DNA of 43,866 nt. Source: Nitrososphaerota archaeon (lineage in GTDB: Archaea; Thermoproteota; Nitrososphaeria; Nitrososphaerales; Gagatemarchaeaceae). Where the stretch lies: NCBI GenBank assembly GCA_027886905.1, contig JAPCJO010000005.1, forward strand, positions 13,726-57,591, given 5' to 3'. The position numbers and the translations under genes are program-made. The notes under the pieces are model-generated. The model was not told the DNA's origin. It ran no database searches and was given only the letters and a program-made list of their open reading frames with translations. Of this stretch, positions 16,548-25,207 are shown piece after piece (the first letter of the stretch is position 1; each line of letters starts with the position of its first letter).

Positions 16548-17084
16548 ATGATTCTCTTGAGCCCGCCAAAACAAATCGACCTGACGATAAACGGCCAGAA
16601 GTACTCTGGTCGCGCCGAGCCGAGGACCCTCCTGACCTATTTCCTCAGGGACGAGCTGGGGCTCACGGGCACGCACATCGGATGCATTGTGGGGAAGTGC
16701 GGCGCCTGCACGATAATCCTGGACGGGAAGGCGGTGAAGTCCTGCCTGCTCTTCGCCTCGCAGGCCGAGGGCTCCGAGATACTGACGGTCGAGGGCCTGG
16801 CGAAAGGCTCGCAGCTTCACCCGATACAGGAGGCCTTCTGGGAGCACCACGGCCTTCAGTGCGGCTACTGCACCCCGGGGATGCTGCTGGCGACCTACGA
16901 CCTGCTGAAGAGGAACCCGAACCCCACCGAGGCGGAGATCAGGGAAGGGATATCGGGGAACCTCTGCATGTGCACGGGCTACGTCAACATCGTGAGGGCA
17001 GTAAAGTCCGCGGCCGAGAAGATGGCGCCTCCGAAGAAGCAAAAGGCGCGGCTCAGCCGAGCTTCTGCGCCATTACGCCGGTGA
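16548..17084 (+). CDS. molybdenum hydroxylase, 2Fe-2S small subunit (CoxS/CutS type)
   Basis: This 178-residue subunit carries both clusters of the family. The plant-ferredoxin-type cluster uses Cys46, 51, 54 and 66 (GCIVGKCGACTIILDGKAVKSC region). The four-helix-bundle cluster uses Cys105, 108, 140 and 142 (CGYCTPGM, CMCTGY). Electrons pass from the molybdenum site through these to the FAD subunit. The basic tail after residue 160 is longer than usual. It overlaps the end of the opposing FAD oxidoreductase gene by 32 bases (17053-17084). ATG 16548 is used, 10 bases after the medium-subunit stop; the two are surely co-transcribed. Confidence 0.92.
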   Translation: MILLSPPKQIDLTINGQKYSGRAEPRTLLTYFLRDELGLTGTHIGCIVGKCGACTIILDGKAVKSCLLFASQAEGSEILTVEGLAKGSQLHPIQEAFWEHHGLQCGYCTPGMLLATYDLLKRNPNPTEAEIREGISGNLCMCTGYVNIVRAVKSAAEKMAPPKKQKARLSRASAPLRR

Positions 17085-18405
17085 GGCCTGCGGCCTCTAT
17101 CCTGCGCTTCGACTCCTCGACCGCCTGGGGCACCGTCTTGGACCACCAACCCCTCTCGGCCATCCTCGTCCTGTAGGGAGGCTTCGTCATGGAATACGTC
17201 TCAGTCAAGCCCTTCTCGCTCCCCATCATCTCGCCGACATAGGCAACGAAGTCTCCTATGATGGTCTCCCTGGGCAGCACCAGCGGCTCCTTGCCGAAGG
17301 CGACCCGTGCGGCGTTGTGGCCCGCCAAGGCCCCGGTAATCATGCACTCCTGTATCCCAACGGTGGGGCCGCCCTTCTCCCCTCCCACGAAGAGGTTCCT
17401 GAAGCCCTGCACCCTCATCGAGTTGTCCCTGGGTGCCATGGACATGAAGCGGACGGCGTTCCCCACCCCGCCGCCGAGGGGGTCAGAGTACCGCGCGTCC
17501 TTGAATCCCGGTATCTTCCTCACGTCTTGCAGGGGCATGAAGACCATCCCGTTGGCCTTGAAGAAGCCCGGGTACGCCACTTTCATTGACTTCACGTGCG
17601 ACGGGTCGTAGGGAAGGTTGGTGCTCAGGCCGATCTTGGTCATCTGCTGGACCTCCTCCGGGATGGGCACCTTCCAGCTTCCCTCCCTCTTCACATTCTC
17701 CAGGAGCTCCGGCTCTATCGAGTCGTCGTGGAACGCGCAAGCGGAGCTCAGGCCCCCGAAGCCTCCGCCGTGCTTGGAGTCGCGTATCTTCCTCAGCTCG
17801 GGGGCGCCGGCCTTTGTCGCTATGCTCACCCTGTCTCCGAAGGAGTTGCAGCGGAGCAGGCACTCGACGCATCCGTAGCCGTACTGCTTGCAAATCTGGA
17901 TCCCGCCCGCCCCTCCCGAGGTGTCGACAAAGGCGTCGCACTCCAGCCTCTGGCCCTTCTCCAAGGCGACCTTTAGGACCACGTCCCCCTTGGCCTGCTG
18001 CGACCTGCCCAGTTCGACGTCGACGGCCTTGTTGGCGAAGATCAGCTCCACCCCGATGTCCTGCAGGTACTTTCTGATGTGGGTCTCCGCCTTCATGCAG
18101 TGGAAGATGGCCTGCGTGTGGATCTGCTGCTTCAGGTCCTCCGGGGCGTTCCAGTTCATGTCCGTGCGCGGGTGGGTCAAGACCGGCGGGTTCTCGATAA
18201 TGTCGAGGATGTATCCTCCCCCCATCGCCTTCAACTCCTCGCTCCCCGCCTGCCTCCCGTCGTTGTAGAATATCCCAGAGTTACGACCCACGCCAAGGAG
18301 CTCGTCGGTCCGCTCGATGAGGGTGACCTCCGCCCCAGCGTTGCGCGCGCACGCGGCCGCGCTCACCCCTCCGAAGCCAGCGCCGACCACGGCGACCTTT
18401 GGCAT
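17053..18405 (-). CDS. FAD-dependent oxidoreductase embedded in the hydroxylase locus
   Basis: The protein has 450 residues from ATG 18405. The N-terminal Rossmann fold MPKVAVVGAGFGGVSAAACA carries GxGxxG, followed by the acidic strand end LIERTD for ribose binding. A Cys-containing segment GYGCVECLLRCNSFGD occurs near residues 174-189. The C-terminal FAD motif NLFVGGEKGGPTVGIQECMITGALAGHNAA resembles TrmFO/GidA and fumarate-reductase-like flavoproteins. The exact family is uncertain. Inserted between subunits of a molybdenum hydroxylase, it may act on the hydroxylated product or pass electrons on (inference). Its TATA-like CTTATATCG (minus reading of 18427-18435) is about 26 bases before the ATG, so the longer frame upstream is not coding. 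Confidence 0.8.
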   Translation of the reverse strand: MPKVAVVGAGFGGVSAAACARNAGAEVTLIERTDELLGVGRNSGIFYNDGRQAGSEELKAMGGGYILDIIENPPVLTHPRTDMNWNAPEDLKQQIHTQAIFHCMKAETHIRKYLQDIGVELIFANKAVDVELGRSQQAKGDVVLKVALEKGQRLECDAFVDTSGGAGGIQICKQYGYGCVECLLRCNSFGDRVSIATKAGAPELRKIRDSKHGGGFGGLSSACAFHDDSIEPELLENVKREGSWKVPIPEEVQQMTKIGLSTNLPYDPSHVKSMKVAYPGFFKANGMVFMPLQDVRKIPGFKDARYSDPLGGGVGNAVRFMSMAPRDNSMRVQGFRNLFVGGEKGGPTVGIQECMITGALAGHNAARVAFGKEPLVLPRETIIGDFVAYVGEMMGSEKGLTETYSMTKPPYRTRMAERGWWSKTVPQAVEESKRRIEAAGLTGVMAQKLG

Positions 18406-18426
18406 GACGAGTTTTCGCCAAACTAG

Positions 18427-18442
18427 CGATATAAGTATAACC
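18427..18442. promoter_or_regulatory. divergent TATA region
   Basis: The GATATAAGTATAA core reads as a TATA box on the plus strand and CTTATATC on the minus strand. It is about 26 bases from the minus-strand ATG 18405 and about 32 from ATG 18469. The plus-strand gene also has GGAGG at 18456-18460. Confidence 0.55.
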
Positions 18443-18468
18443 CGGACTGTGGACAGGAGGAGTCGTCG

Positions 18469-20955
18469 ATGAGTCAACCTGCCGTCCGGCGATGGGTCGG
18501 CAAGCCGGTCAAGACCAAGGAGGACCGCAGGTTCGTGCAGGGGAAGGGCATCTACTCCGACGACATCCAGCTTAGGCGGACGCTCTACGCCGCGGTGCTC
18601 AGGAGCCCACACGCCCACGCCAACATCAAGAGCATAGACGTCTCGAAGGCTGCGCGCCTCGAGGGCGTCGTCGCGACCTTGACGGGGCCGGAGCTGCCGG
18701 GCCTGACCAACCCCATGCGCAGCAGGACAGGCTACCCGATCAAGGAGTACGCCATGGCCGTTGATAAGGCGGTCTACGCCGGGCAGCCCGTCGCGGCGGT
18801 GGCCGCAGATAGCAGGGGCCTCGCCGAGGACGCCCTTGACCTGATTCAGGTCGAGTACGAGGAGCTCCCCGCCGTCGTGGACCCGGAGGAGGCGATGGAG
18901 CCCGGGGCCCCGAGGATATTCAAGGACGTGCCCAACAACGTGTTCTCGACGCTCAACCTCGAGTACGGCGACGTCGAGTCGGCCTTCCGCGACGCCGACC
19001 TCGTGCTCAGCGAGCGCTTCTCGGTCCACAGGTATAGCTCGACCCCCCTCGAGCCCGACACGGCCATGGCCCACTACGACCAGGCCCAGAACACGCTCAC
19101 GTTCTACTGCAACGCCACGGGGACGGGGTCCCTGAGAGCCCAGACGAGGGGCTTCCCGGTCAAAGACGTGAAGGTCAGGTACGTCATCCCGGACACCGGG
19201 GGGACATTCGGCGAGAGGTGGAGCGTGTCCCTGCAGGACATGACCATCGTCTCCCTGCTCTCCTGGAAGACCGGCAGGCCCGTGAAGTACGTCAAGGACA
19301 GGAAGGAGATGCTCATGGCGGGGACGAACGGCGCGAGGGACGCGGTCTACCACATGGACATGGCCCTCAAGAAGGACGGGACCATCCTCGGCCACAGGCT
19401 CAAGGACGTCACCAACGAGGGAGGCTCCGGCTACTACGCCGGCTACTACAACGCCATCAAGCTTACCAACATCACGGGGCTCTACAGGATGAAGAGCATC
19501 GCGCTCGAGGCCTATTCCGTCGCCACCAACAAGGGGCCGGGGGGCTCCAACAGGGGCCTCAGCAAGCCCCACATGGGCTTCGTCCTGGAGCGCATGGTAG
19601 ACCTCGCGGCGAAGCGCGTCGGCCTCGACCCCGCCGAGATAAGGCGCAGGAACTTCATCTTGCCCGAGGAGCTGCCCTACCGCACCCCGAGCGGGAACAC
19701 GATAGACGCGGGGAACTTCCACGAGCTCCTCGAGAAGGCCCTGAAGATGGTGGGCTACGAGAACTGGAGGGGCGAGCAGAAGAAGATGAGGCGGGCGGGC
19801 CGACACGTCGGCATAGGGATCGCCTGCAACGTCGACCCGGGAGGCGCCAACCCGGGCAGGGAGCAGATGGTCAGGGGCGGTCCCGACCTCCCCGGCCAGA
19901 GGCTCACGGGCGCCACGGTGAGGATGGACCCGCTGGGGAAGGTCAACGTCCAGATCGGAGCGACTAACTGGGGGCAGAGCCACGAGACCACGACAGCCCA
20001 GGTGGTGGCGGACGAGCTGGGCGTCTCCCCCGACGACGTCGAGGTCTCCTCGGTATTCGACAGCCTCAGCAACCCCTGGTCGGGCACCTCCGGGACGGGC
20101 GCAGACAGCTTCACCAGCGTCGACATGGGCGCTATAGTCGCGGCCGCGAGGAAGGTCAGGGCGAAGGTCCAGAAGTTCGCGGCCCACATGCTCGACGCAA
20201 AGCCCGAGGAGATCCAGCTCGACGAGGGCAAGGCCTTCGTGCAGGGCAGCCAGCGCTCGGTCCTCATAGCCGACGTCGCCGTGGCCGCGTACGACAGAGT
20301 GAGGGCCGAGACGCTCCCGCCCGGGGTCGAGCCGGGTCTACACGAGACCGCCTACTACTTCTATCCCTACGCCGACCTGCCGGACGACAAGAAGAGGGTC
20401 GCCGCCCACAACAACTACGGGAGCCAGGTCCACGTCGCCGTCGTCGAGGTCGACGTCGAGACGGGCAAGACGTCGGTGTTGAGGTACGTGGTCACCCACG
20501 ACGCCGGGGTCCTGATCAACCCCCTGGTGGTGGAGGGGCAGATACACGGCCACGTCGCCCACATCCTCTCGGCAGCGCTGAGGGAGGAGATGGTCTGGAG
20601 CCAGGACGGGCAGATGCTCACCGCGACCTTCAGCGACTACCTGAAGAACACCGCGGCGGACACGCCAGACGTCGAGGTGGGCCACCTGGAGTACCCGTCG
20701 CCCTTCACGGCTACCGGAGCCAAGGCGGTCGGGGAGGGGCCAACCATCCCGGTCTTCCCGGCGATCGCCAACGCGGTAGAGGACGCGCTGTCCGACTTTG
20801 GGGTGAAGATAACCGACCTTCCGCTCACGCAGGCGAACGTCTGGTCGATGATCCGGGCGGGGCGCGCCGGCTCAACCACGAGGCAAGGGCAGGTTCGCCC
20901 TCTCCACGCGGGGCGCAGAGCAGCGCGGAAAGGCCTCAGTCCGCCACAGGCTTGA
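18469..20955 (+). CDS. molybdenum hydroxylase, molybdopterin-binding catalytic subunit (CoxL/XdhA type, variant active site)
   Basis: The protein has 828 residues from ATG 18469, with GGAGG eight bases upstream. The N-terminal hammerhead domain (RFVQGKGIYSDDI, LRSPHAHA) and two molybdopterin-cytosine-dinucleotide-binding halves are complete. DTGGTFGER replaces the usual GGGFGxK loop. The active-site loop reads GPGGSNRGLSKP (residues 356-367), where form I CO dehydrogenases have AYRCSFR and most hydroxylases have AYRGxGRP. The catalytic glutamate is kept at E756 (KAVGEGPTI). This is therefore a hydroxylase of unknown substrate, not a CO dehydrogenase. Medium and small subunits are encoded at 15.7-17.1 kb. 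The last 20 bases overlap the end of the opposing ABC ATPase gene. Confidence 0.9.
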   Translation: MSQPAVRRWVGKPVKTKEDRRFVQGKGIYSDDIQLRRTLYAAVLRSPHAHANIKSIDVSKAARLEGVVATLTGPELPGLTNPMRSRTGYPIKEYAMAVDKAVYAGQPVAAVAADSRGLAEDALDLIQVEYEELPAVVDPEEAMEPGAPRIFKDVPNNVFSTLNLEYGDVESAFRDADLVLSERFSVHRYSSTPLEPDTAMAHYDQAQNTLTFYCNATGTGSLRAQTRGFPVKDVKVRYVIPDTGGTFGERWSVSLQDMTIVSLLSWKTGRPVKYVKDRKEMLMAGTNGARDAVYHMDMALKKDGTILGHRLKDVTNEGGSGYYAGYYNAIKLTNITGLYRMKSIALEAYSVATNKGPGGSNRGLSKPHMGFVLERMVDLAAKRVGLDPAEIRRRNFILPEELPYRTPSGNTIDAGNFHELLEKALKMVGYENWRGEQKKMRRAGRHVGIGIACNVDPGGANPGREQMVRGGPDLPGQRLTGATVRMDPLGKVNVQIGATNWGQSHETTTAQVVADELGVSPDDVEVSSVFDSLSNPWSGTSGTGADSFTSVDMGAIVAAARKVRAKVQKFAAHMLDAKPEEIQLDEGKAFVQGSQRSVLIADVAVAAYDRVRAETLPPGVEPGLHETAYYFYPYADLPDDKKRVAAHNNYGSQVHVAVVEVDVETGKTSVLRYVVTHDAGVLINPLVVEGQIHGHVAHILSAALREEMVWSQDGQMLTATFSDYLKNTAADTPDVEVGHLEYPSPFTATGAKAVGEGPTIPVFPAIANAVEDALSDFGVKITDLPLTQANVWSMIRAGRAGSTTRQGQVRPLHAGRRAARKGLSPPQA

Positions 20956-22042
20956 TCGCCCGCGGAGGCACGTGCAGGTAGACATCGTCTCCCTCGGCGA
21001 TCTCCGAGTCCATCTCGAACTTGTGCTTCGTGGCGACGATCTCGGCGTTTCCGACGCGGATCCTGTTGTCCGTGACCGCCCCCCTGAACTCCTTGGCGAC
21101 TATCTTCCCACTCAGCACGTTCTCCTTGAAGCTCGGCTTGGCCTTGCTGAGGTCTATCTCGTTGCGCCTTATCACGACGTAGGACACCTTTTCGGGGAGC
21201 CCTCCATCATACTGGCAGGTCAGCTCCGCATCCACGTCGGGCACCGCGAAGGTGGCGATGCCCGCGGCGCCGTCCGCGCTCTTTAGCTGGGCCTTGAGTA
21301 TGTTCCCCCTCCCGATGAACTCGGCGACAAACAGGTTCGCGGGGGAGGCGTAAAGGAAGTCGGGCGTGCCCTCCTGCTCGATCTTCCCGTTGTTCATCAG
21401 GATGACCCTGTCGCAGATGACGAAGGCCTCCTCCTGGTCGTGGGTGACGAAGACCGTCGTTATCCCGATCCTCTTCAGGAGCAGTCTCAGCTCCCCGCGG
21501 ACCCGCTCGCGCTCCTTCTGGTCCAGGTTGCTCAGGGGCTCGTCGAGCAGTATGACCTTGGGCTCGTAGGAGACGCTTCTCGCGAGCGCCACCCTCTGCT
21601 GCTGCCCCCCGCTCAGCTGCGACGGATAGCGGGCCCCCACCTCGGCGAGCCCCACGAGCTCGAGCGAGTTGGCTATCCTCCTCTCCCTCTCCTCCTTCGA
21701 GAACCCCCTCAGGCAGTATGCGATGTTCTGCTTGACCGTCATGTTGGGCCACAAGGCGTAGTTCTGGAAGACGAACCCGAGGCGTCGCTTCTCGGGAGGG
21801 ACGAACTTCTTCTCCGCCGGCGAGCTCACGACCGCGCCGTCGAGCAGGATCTTGCCGCCGTCTATCTCCTCCAAGCCCGAGATGCTCCGGAGGATCGTGG
21901 TCTTCCCGCAGCCGCTCGGCCCGAGGAGCCCCAGGATCTCGCCCTCCTTGACCGAGAAGGACACCTCGTTGACCGCGATGACCTTTCCGAAGCGCTTGAC
22001 CACGCTCCGGACTTCTATCTTGGCAGCCCCGTTTCGGGACAC
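20936..22042 (-). CDS. ABC importer ATPase, PotA/FbpC (Fe3+/thiamine/polyamine) type
   Basis: The protein has 368 residues from GTG 22042. Walker A is GPSGCGKTT (about residue 40), the Q-loop FQNYALWPNMTV, the signature LSGGQQQRVALARS, Walker B VILLDEPLSNLD and the H-loop VTHDQEEAF. The C-terminal ~130 residues form a TOBE-type regulatory domain (VSYVVIRRNEIDL and following). This is the CUT1/FbpC class that energises FbpB-like permeases. TATATAATTT (22065-22074) is centred 27 bases before this GTG, which rules out the 27-residue extension of the open frame. It is divergent from the anchored binding protein and permease genes, which should complete the transporter. Confidence 0.9.
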   Translation of the reverse strand: MSRNGAAKIEVRSVVKRFGKVIAVNEVSFSVKEGEILGLLGPSGCGKTTILRSISGLEEIDGGKILLDGAVVSSPAEKKFVPPEKRRLGFVFQNYALWPNMTVKQNIAYCLRGFSKEERERRIANSLELVGLAEVGARYPSQLSGGQQQRVALARSVSYEPKVILLDEPLSNLDQKERERVRGELRLLLKRIGITTVFVTHDQEEAFVICDRVILMNNGKIEQEGTPDFLYASPANLFVAEFIGRGNILKAQLKSADGAAGIATFAVPDVDAELTCQYDGGLPEKVSYVVIRRNEIDLSKAKPSFKENVLSGKIVAKEFRGAVTDNRIRVGNAEIVATKHKFEMDSEIAEGDDVYLHVPPRAIKPVAD

Positions 22043-22064
22043 GCCGGGTAACGAACTCCATCGG

Positions 22065-22074
22065 TATATAATTT
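22065..22074 (-). promoter_or_regulatory. TATA box of the ABC ATPase gene
   Basis: The minus-strand reading is AAATTATATA, centred 27 bases upstream of GTG 22042. Confidence 0.7.
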
Positions 22075-22134
22075 GAGCGCGAACGCTCGCCTTGACACCC
22101 TCCAGAAAAGTCGGGCCGGTCACGCGTAGAATAA

Positions 22135-22151
22135 GTTAGAATGATTCGAAC
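22135..22151. promoter_or_regulatory. operator-like dyad, copy 1
   Basis: GTTAGAAT-G-ATTCGAAC has 8-base arms with one mismatch. It lies about 38-54 bases upstream of GTG 22189, just before that gene's TATA box. A related dyad occurs at 27292-27317. Confidence 0.5.
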
Positions 22152-22156
22152 GCAAG

Positions 22157-22167
22157 GATTAAGTATC
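22157..22167 (+). promoter_or_regulatory. TATA box of the anchored binding-protein gene
   Basis: GATTAAGTATC is centred 27 bases before GTG 22189. This favours that start over ATG 22141. Confidence 0.55.
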
Positions 22168-22188
22168 GTTGCCCGTAATATTTGCGGC

Positions 22189-23364
22189 GTGTTCCGTTCT
22201 CGGTCCGCTGCATCGCAAACTGTCTATGTCCTCGTCGTGCTGGTCGTACTCCTCGGCGCGGCGGCTGCGTACGGGTTCGCCCGTCCCACGAGCTCCGGGA
22301 CCACGACGACCGTGAACGGGTCGACGGTGACGGTGACCGCGTCCAGCACTCTCACGACGACGACCGCAATCGAGTCGAGCCTCGCATCGGCGGCTCAGGC
22401 AGAATGCGCCGCGGCGGGGTCGACGTGCCTCACGATACTGACGACCCAGTCGGCTTCCAACTGGGCGAGTTGTTATGGACCGCTGTTCGACAACCTGTAC
22501 CCATGGGCAGCGGGGAAAGTGAACTACGTCAGCCTCTCCACCGCCGCGCTTACGACGCAGGTGATCTCAAACTACCAAGCCCACAACGTCCAATCGGACG
22601 TGATAACGGGGACTTTGGCAGGCCTTATCCCGACGGTCGCGGCCGGGGCTGTCATGAACTACACCTCGCCCTTGGTGCCTTTCATGAACTACTCGTCCGA
22701 CAGCTACGGACCTGCCTGGGTCACGACAAACAGGGCAATCGTGCACATGATCTACAACCCCAAGGTCCTTGCGGCGAACAACCTGCCGGTCCCGAAGAGC
22801 TGGACTGACCTGGCGAACCCGGTCTACAAGAACTGGATAGCGTTCCAGACCGGCACGGCCCTCGGCATCACGACGGCGGAGTTCTACTACCTTTCCACCC
22901 AGATGAGTAACTCGAGCTGGACGACGCTGATGCAGGGGATTGCCGCGAACAGCCCCATAATCACGTCGACCGCTGGAAACGCCGAGCAGGACGTGATAAG
23001 CGGCCAAGCCGCGATAGGCATCGCCACTTTCGACGACTACGTATCCGACCTGAAGGCCAATGCGAGCGTCCCGATGGTCTTCGATGACATCGAGCCGATA
23101 GTCTACACGCCCGGGGTCGTCATGATAACCAACGGGACACCCCACCCGGACATGGCCAAGCTCTTCGAGGCCTTCTACATCTCCGTCCCAGGCCAGACGG
23201 GGGTCCTATGCACCAACCACGACCCCTACATGTCGTCGCTGTCGACCAATCTCTTGACCTACCTGCCGTCTGACTACCACCTGGTGAACGCCTACGCGAA
23301 CACGGCCCTGCTGACCGACTCGGGATCGTGGAGCGACACGTTCAAGACCATCTTCGGCGCGTAG
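22189..23364 (+). CDS. membrane-anchored ABC substrate-binding protein (iron/thiamine-type, family 1)
   Basis: The protein has 391 residues from GTG 22189; ATG 22141 would add 16 residues. The N-terminal membrane helix VYVLVVLVVLLGAAAAYGF is followed by a Thr/Ser-rich linker (about residues 32-65), the usual architecture of archaeal tethered binding proteins. The bilobal fold follows: AGKVNYVSLSTAAL, DVITGTLAGLIPTV, VTTNRAIVHMIYNPKVLAAN, KSWTDLANPVYKNWIAFQ, and late HPDMAKLFEAFYISVPGQ. The matching order resembles FbpA/ThiB-like proteins. The ligand is not known. The fused permease follows 109 bases later and the ATPase is divergent, so this is the extracellular receptor of the importer. Confidence 0.88.
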   Translation: MFRSRSAASQTVYVLVVLVVLLGAAAAYGFARPTSSGTTTTVNGSTVTVTASSTLTTTTAIESSLASAAQAECAAAGSTCLTILTTQSASNWASCYGPLFDNLYPWAAGKVNYVSLSTAALTTQVISNYQAHNVQSDVITGTLAGLIPTVAAGAVMNYTSPLVPFMNYSSDSYGPAWVTTNRAIVHMIYNPKVLAANNLPVPKSWTDLANPVYKNWIAFQTGTALGITTAEFYYLSTQMSNSSWTTLMQGIAANSPIITSTAGNAEQDVISGQAAIGIATFDDYVSDLKANASVPMVFDDIEPIVYTPGVVMITNGTPHPDMAKLFEAFYISVPGQTGVLCTNHDPYMSSLSTNLLTYLPSDYHLVNAYANTALLTDSGSWSDTFKTIFGA

Positions 23365-23473
23365 CCCGCAAGAGAACATGTGGCGGGCCGACTTCCCTCG
23401 AGCTCTCCATGCGGGGATTGGCCTACGTAGCCTTTCTGCAGCGCTCCAGCCTCTAGGAGCGTAAAGGAAGGAT

Positions 23474-25162
23474 TTGTTCTCGAACAGGATTCTGTTCGTA
23501 GTAGCAACAATAGTCTTCCTCCTACTCCTGATCCCCGTCTTTGCCCTCTACGTTGGAATCACGCTTTTTCCGTCGCTCGGCACGACCAGCTATTCGTTCT
23601 GGACATTCATCACGATGCCAAGCACAGCTACCCTCGTGGAGAACACGCTGGAGTTCAGCATCGTCAGCGCCATCTTCACGACCGTCTTCGCGACGACCTA
23701 CGCCTGGTTCATCGCCCGGACGGACGTCTACGGGAAGCGCTTCCTCGAGCTTCTCCCCGTCCTAGGGCTGAGCGTGCCCCTACTCTTCAAGGCCTTCGCC
23801 TGGTCATTCCTTCTGAATCCACACGCGGGAATCATCAATACGACGCTGAGGGGGATTCTAGGCCGCGGCGCCCCCGTGCTGGACATAAACACGATGGCCG
23901 GCCTCATTTTCGTCATGTCGTTCACCAATGTTCCCATCGTCTACCTCGTCATTCTCCCGGCAATGAAATCCATGGATTCAACCCTGGAGGAGGCCTCGAG
24001 GATTGCGGGGAAGAGCATCCTAGCGACGTTTCGTGACGTGACCTTTCCCCTTGCCAGACCCGCGGTCCTCTCAGCCTTCTTGCTCGCGGTAATCGGCGGG
24101 GTCGGAAACTTCGAGTACCCGTTCATCCTCGGGATCCCGGGCAACATCCACGTCCTGGCAACGGAGGTGTACTTTTGGGCACAGCAACGGGTTCCTCCAG
24201 CCTACGGCACCGCCGGCGAGATCAGCATCCTCTACAGCATCATCGCGCTCGTCGGGGTAACCGCGTACATCTGGTCGACCCGCAGGTCCTTCAAGTATCA
24301 GGTCGTGACCGGACGCTCCGTGTCAAAGAACGTCCAAAAGCTCGGGCGTTTCAGGTACCTGGCTCTCCTCATCTGCTTCGGGATCCTGTTCTTCGAGTTC
24401 ATCCTCCCCTTCGCCACCTTGTTCTTGATGTCCACGACGACGATCTACGGCTCTGAGTTCAGCAGCATCAAGCTCAACTTTCCTTCGTCGTATATCACCG
24501 CCTTCCAAATCCCGTCCCTCTTCCGGTCCCTGGAGACGTCATTCCTGTTCGGGACAATCGCCGCGGTCCTCGCGACCGTAGTCGGCACGCTCCTGGCATA
24601 CTCCGCCCTGAAGACCAAGTCCAGGGGGGGCAGGTTGGCGGAATACATCTCGGCGATACCTCTCGCCTTCCCCGGCGTGGTCTACGGGGTCGCCCTCTTC
24701 TGGACGTTCCTCCTCGTCCCGGGGTTGAACCTGATCTACGGGACGATTTGGCCCCTCGTGATAGCCCTGGTCTTCATCCGCCTGCCGTTTTCGACCCGCA
24801 TAGTCTCAGGCAACCTGGTGCAGGTCTCGGACGAGCTGGAGGAAGCATCACAGGTGGCAGGCGCGGGCTTCTTCAGGACGTTCGCCAGGGTCATCACGCC
24901 GCTCATCAAGAACGGCCTCTTCAACAGCCTCGTCTACACGTTCGTCGACTCTCTCAGAGAGCTCGGCGGAGTCATAATCCTGACTACCGCGCAGACCACG
25001 ACCTTCACGGTCCTTCTCCTACAATACTACAACACCAGCGCGCTCTTCAGCTCGATCGACACCGTCGCGGCGGCATCCGTTGTCTTCACCGGGATCATCG
25101 CCGTCCTGATGGTCGTGGCTTCAGTCGTGCGCCGCTATTGGGGCAGCAAGTGGGAGAGGTAG
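23474..25162 (+). CDS. ABC importer permease, fused two-domain FbpB type
   Basis: This 562-residue membrane protein starts at TTG 23474, preceded by AAGGAAGGAT. Two tandem binding-protein-dependent transport domains are visible, each with an EAA loop contacting the ATPase: EEASRIAGKSILATFRDVTF (about residues 172-191) and EEASQVAGAGFFRTFARVIT (about 456-475). About twelve hydrophobic helices are present. Fused permeases of this form serve Fe3+, thiamine, 2-aminoethylphosphonate and polyamine-like importers. It lies directly after the anchored binding protein and is presumably co-transcribed with it. The ATPase at 20.9-22.0 kb is the expected partner. Confidence 0.9.
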   Translation: MFSNRILFVVATIVFLLLLIPVFALYVGITLFPSLGTTSYSFWTFITMPSTATLVENTLEFSIVSAIFTTVFATTYAWFIARTDVYGKRFLELLPVLGLSVPLLFKAFAWSFLLNPHAGIINTTLRGILGRGAPVLDINTMAGLIFVMSFTNVPIVYLVILPAMKSMDSTLEEASRIAGKSILATFRDVTFPLARPAVLSAFLLAVIGGVGNFEYPFILGIPGNIHVLATEVYFWAQQRVPPAYGTAGEISILYSIIALVGVTAYIWSTRRSFKYQVVTGRSVSKNVQKLGRFRYLALLICFGILFFEFILPFATLFLMSTTTIYGSEFSSIKLNFPSSYITAFQIPSLFRSLETSFLFGTIAAVLATVVGTLLAYSALKTKSRGGRLAEYISAIPLAFPGVVYGVALFWTFLLVPGLNLIYGTIWPLVIALVFIRLPFSTRIVSGNLVQVSDELEEASQVAGAGFFRTFARVITPLIKNGLFNSLVYTFVDSLRELGGVIILTTAQTTTFTVLLLQYYNTSALFSSIDTVAAASVVFTGIIAVLMVVASVVRRYWGSKWER

Positions 25163-25182
25163 CCCGACCGGCCCCCGAGAAC

Positions 25183-25190
25183 ACATATCT
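25183..25190 (+). promoter_or_regulatory. TATA-like box before the first signal-less binding protein
   Basis: ACATATCT lies 18-25 bases before TTG 25208, slightly closer than usual in this window. A leaderless start is likely. Confidence 0.45.
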
Positions 25191-25207
25191 AGCCGAGCGG
25201 CCGAAAC

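Noticed and set aside
18406-20187. N-terminal extension of the minus-strand FAD oxidoreductase to 20187
   Set aside because: It runs antisense through the well-supported catalytic hydroxylase subunit; the Rossmann motif begins exactly at ATG 18405, with a TATA box upstream.
18469-20955. Aerobic CO dehydrogenase
   Set aside because: The AYRCSFR loop needed for form I CO dehydrogenase is replaced by GGSNRGLSKP, so only a general hydroxylase call is justified.
22075-22088. GAGCG-CGAA-CGCTC hairpin near the ABC ATPase promoter
   Set aside because: Only 5-base arms in GC-rich DNA, no second copy noticed; not distinguishable from chance.
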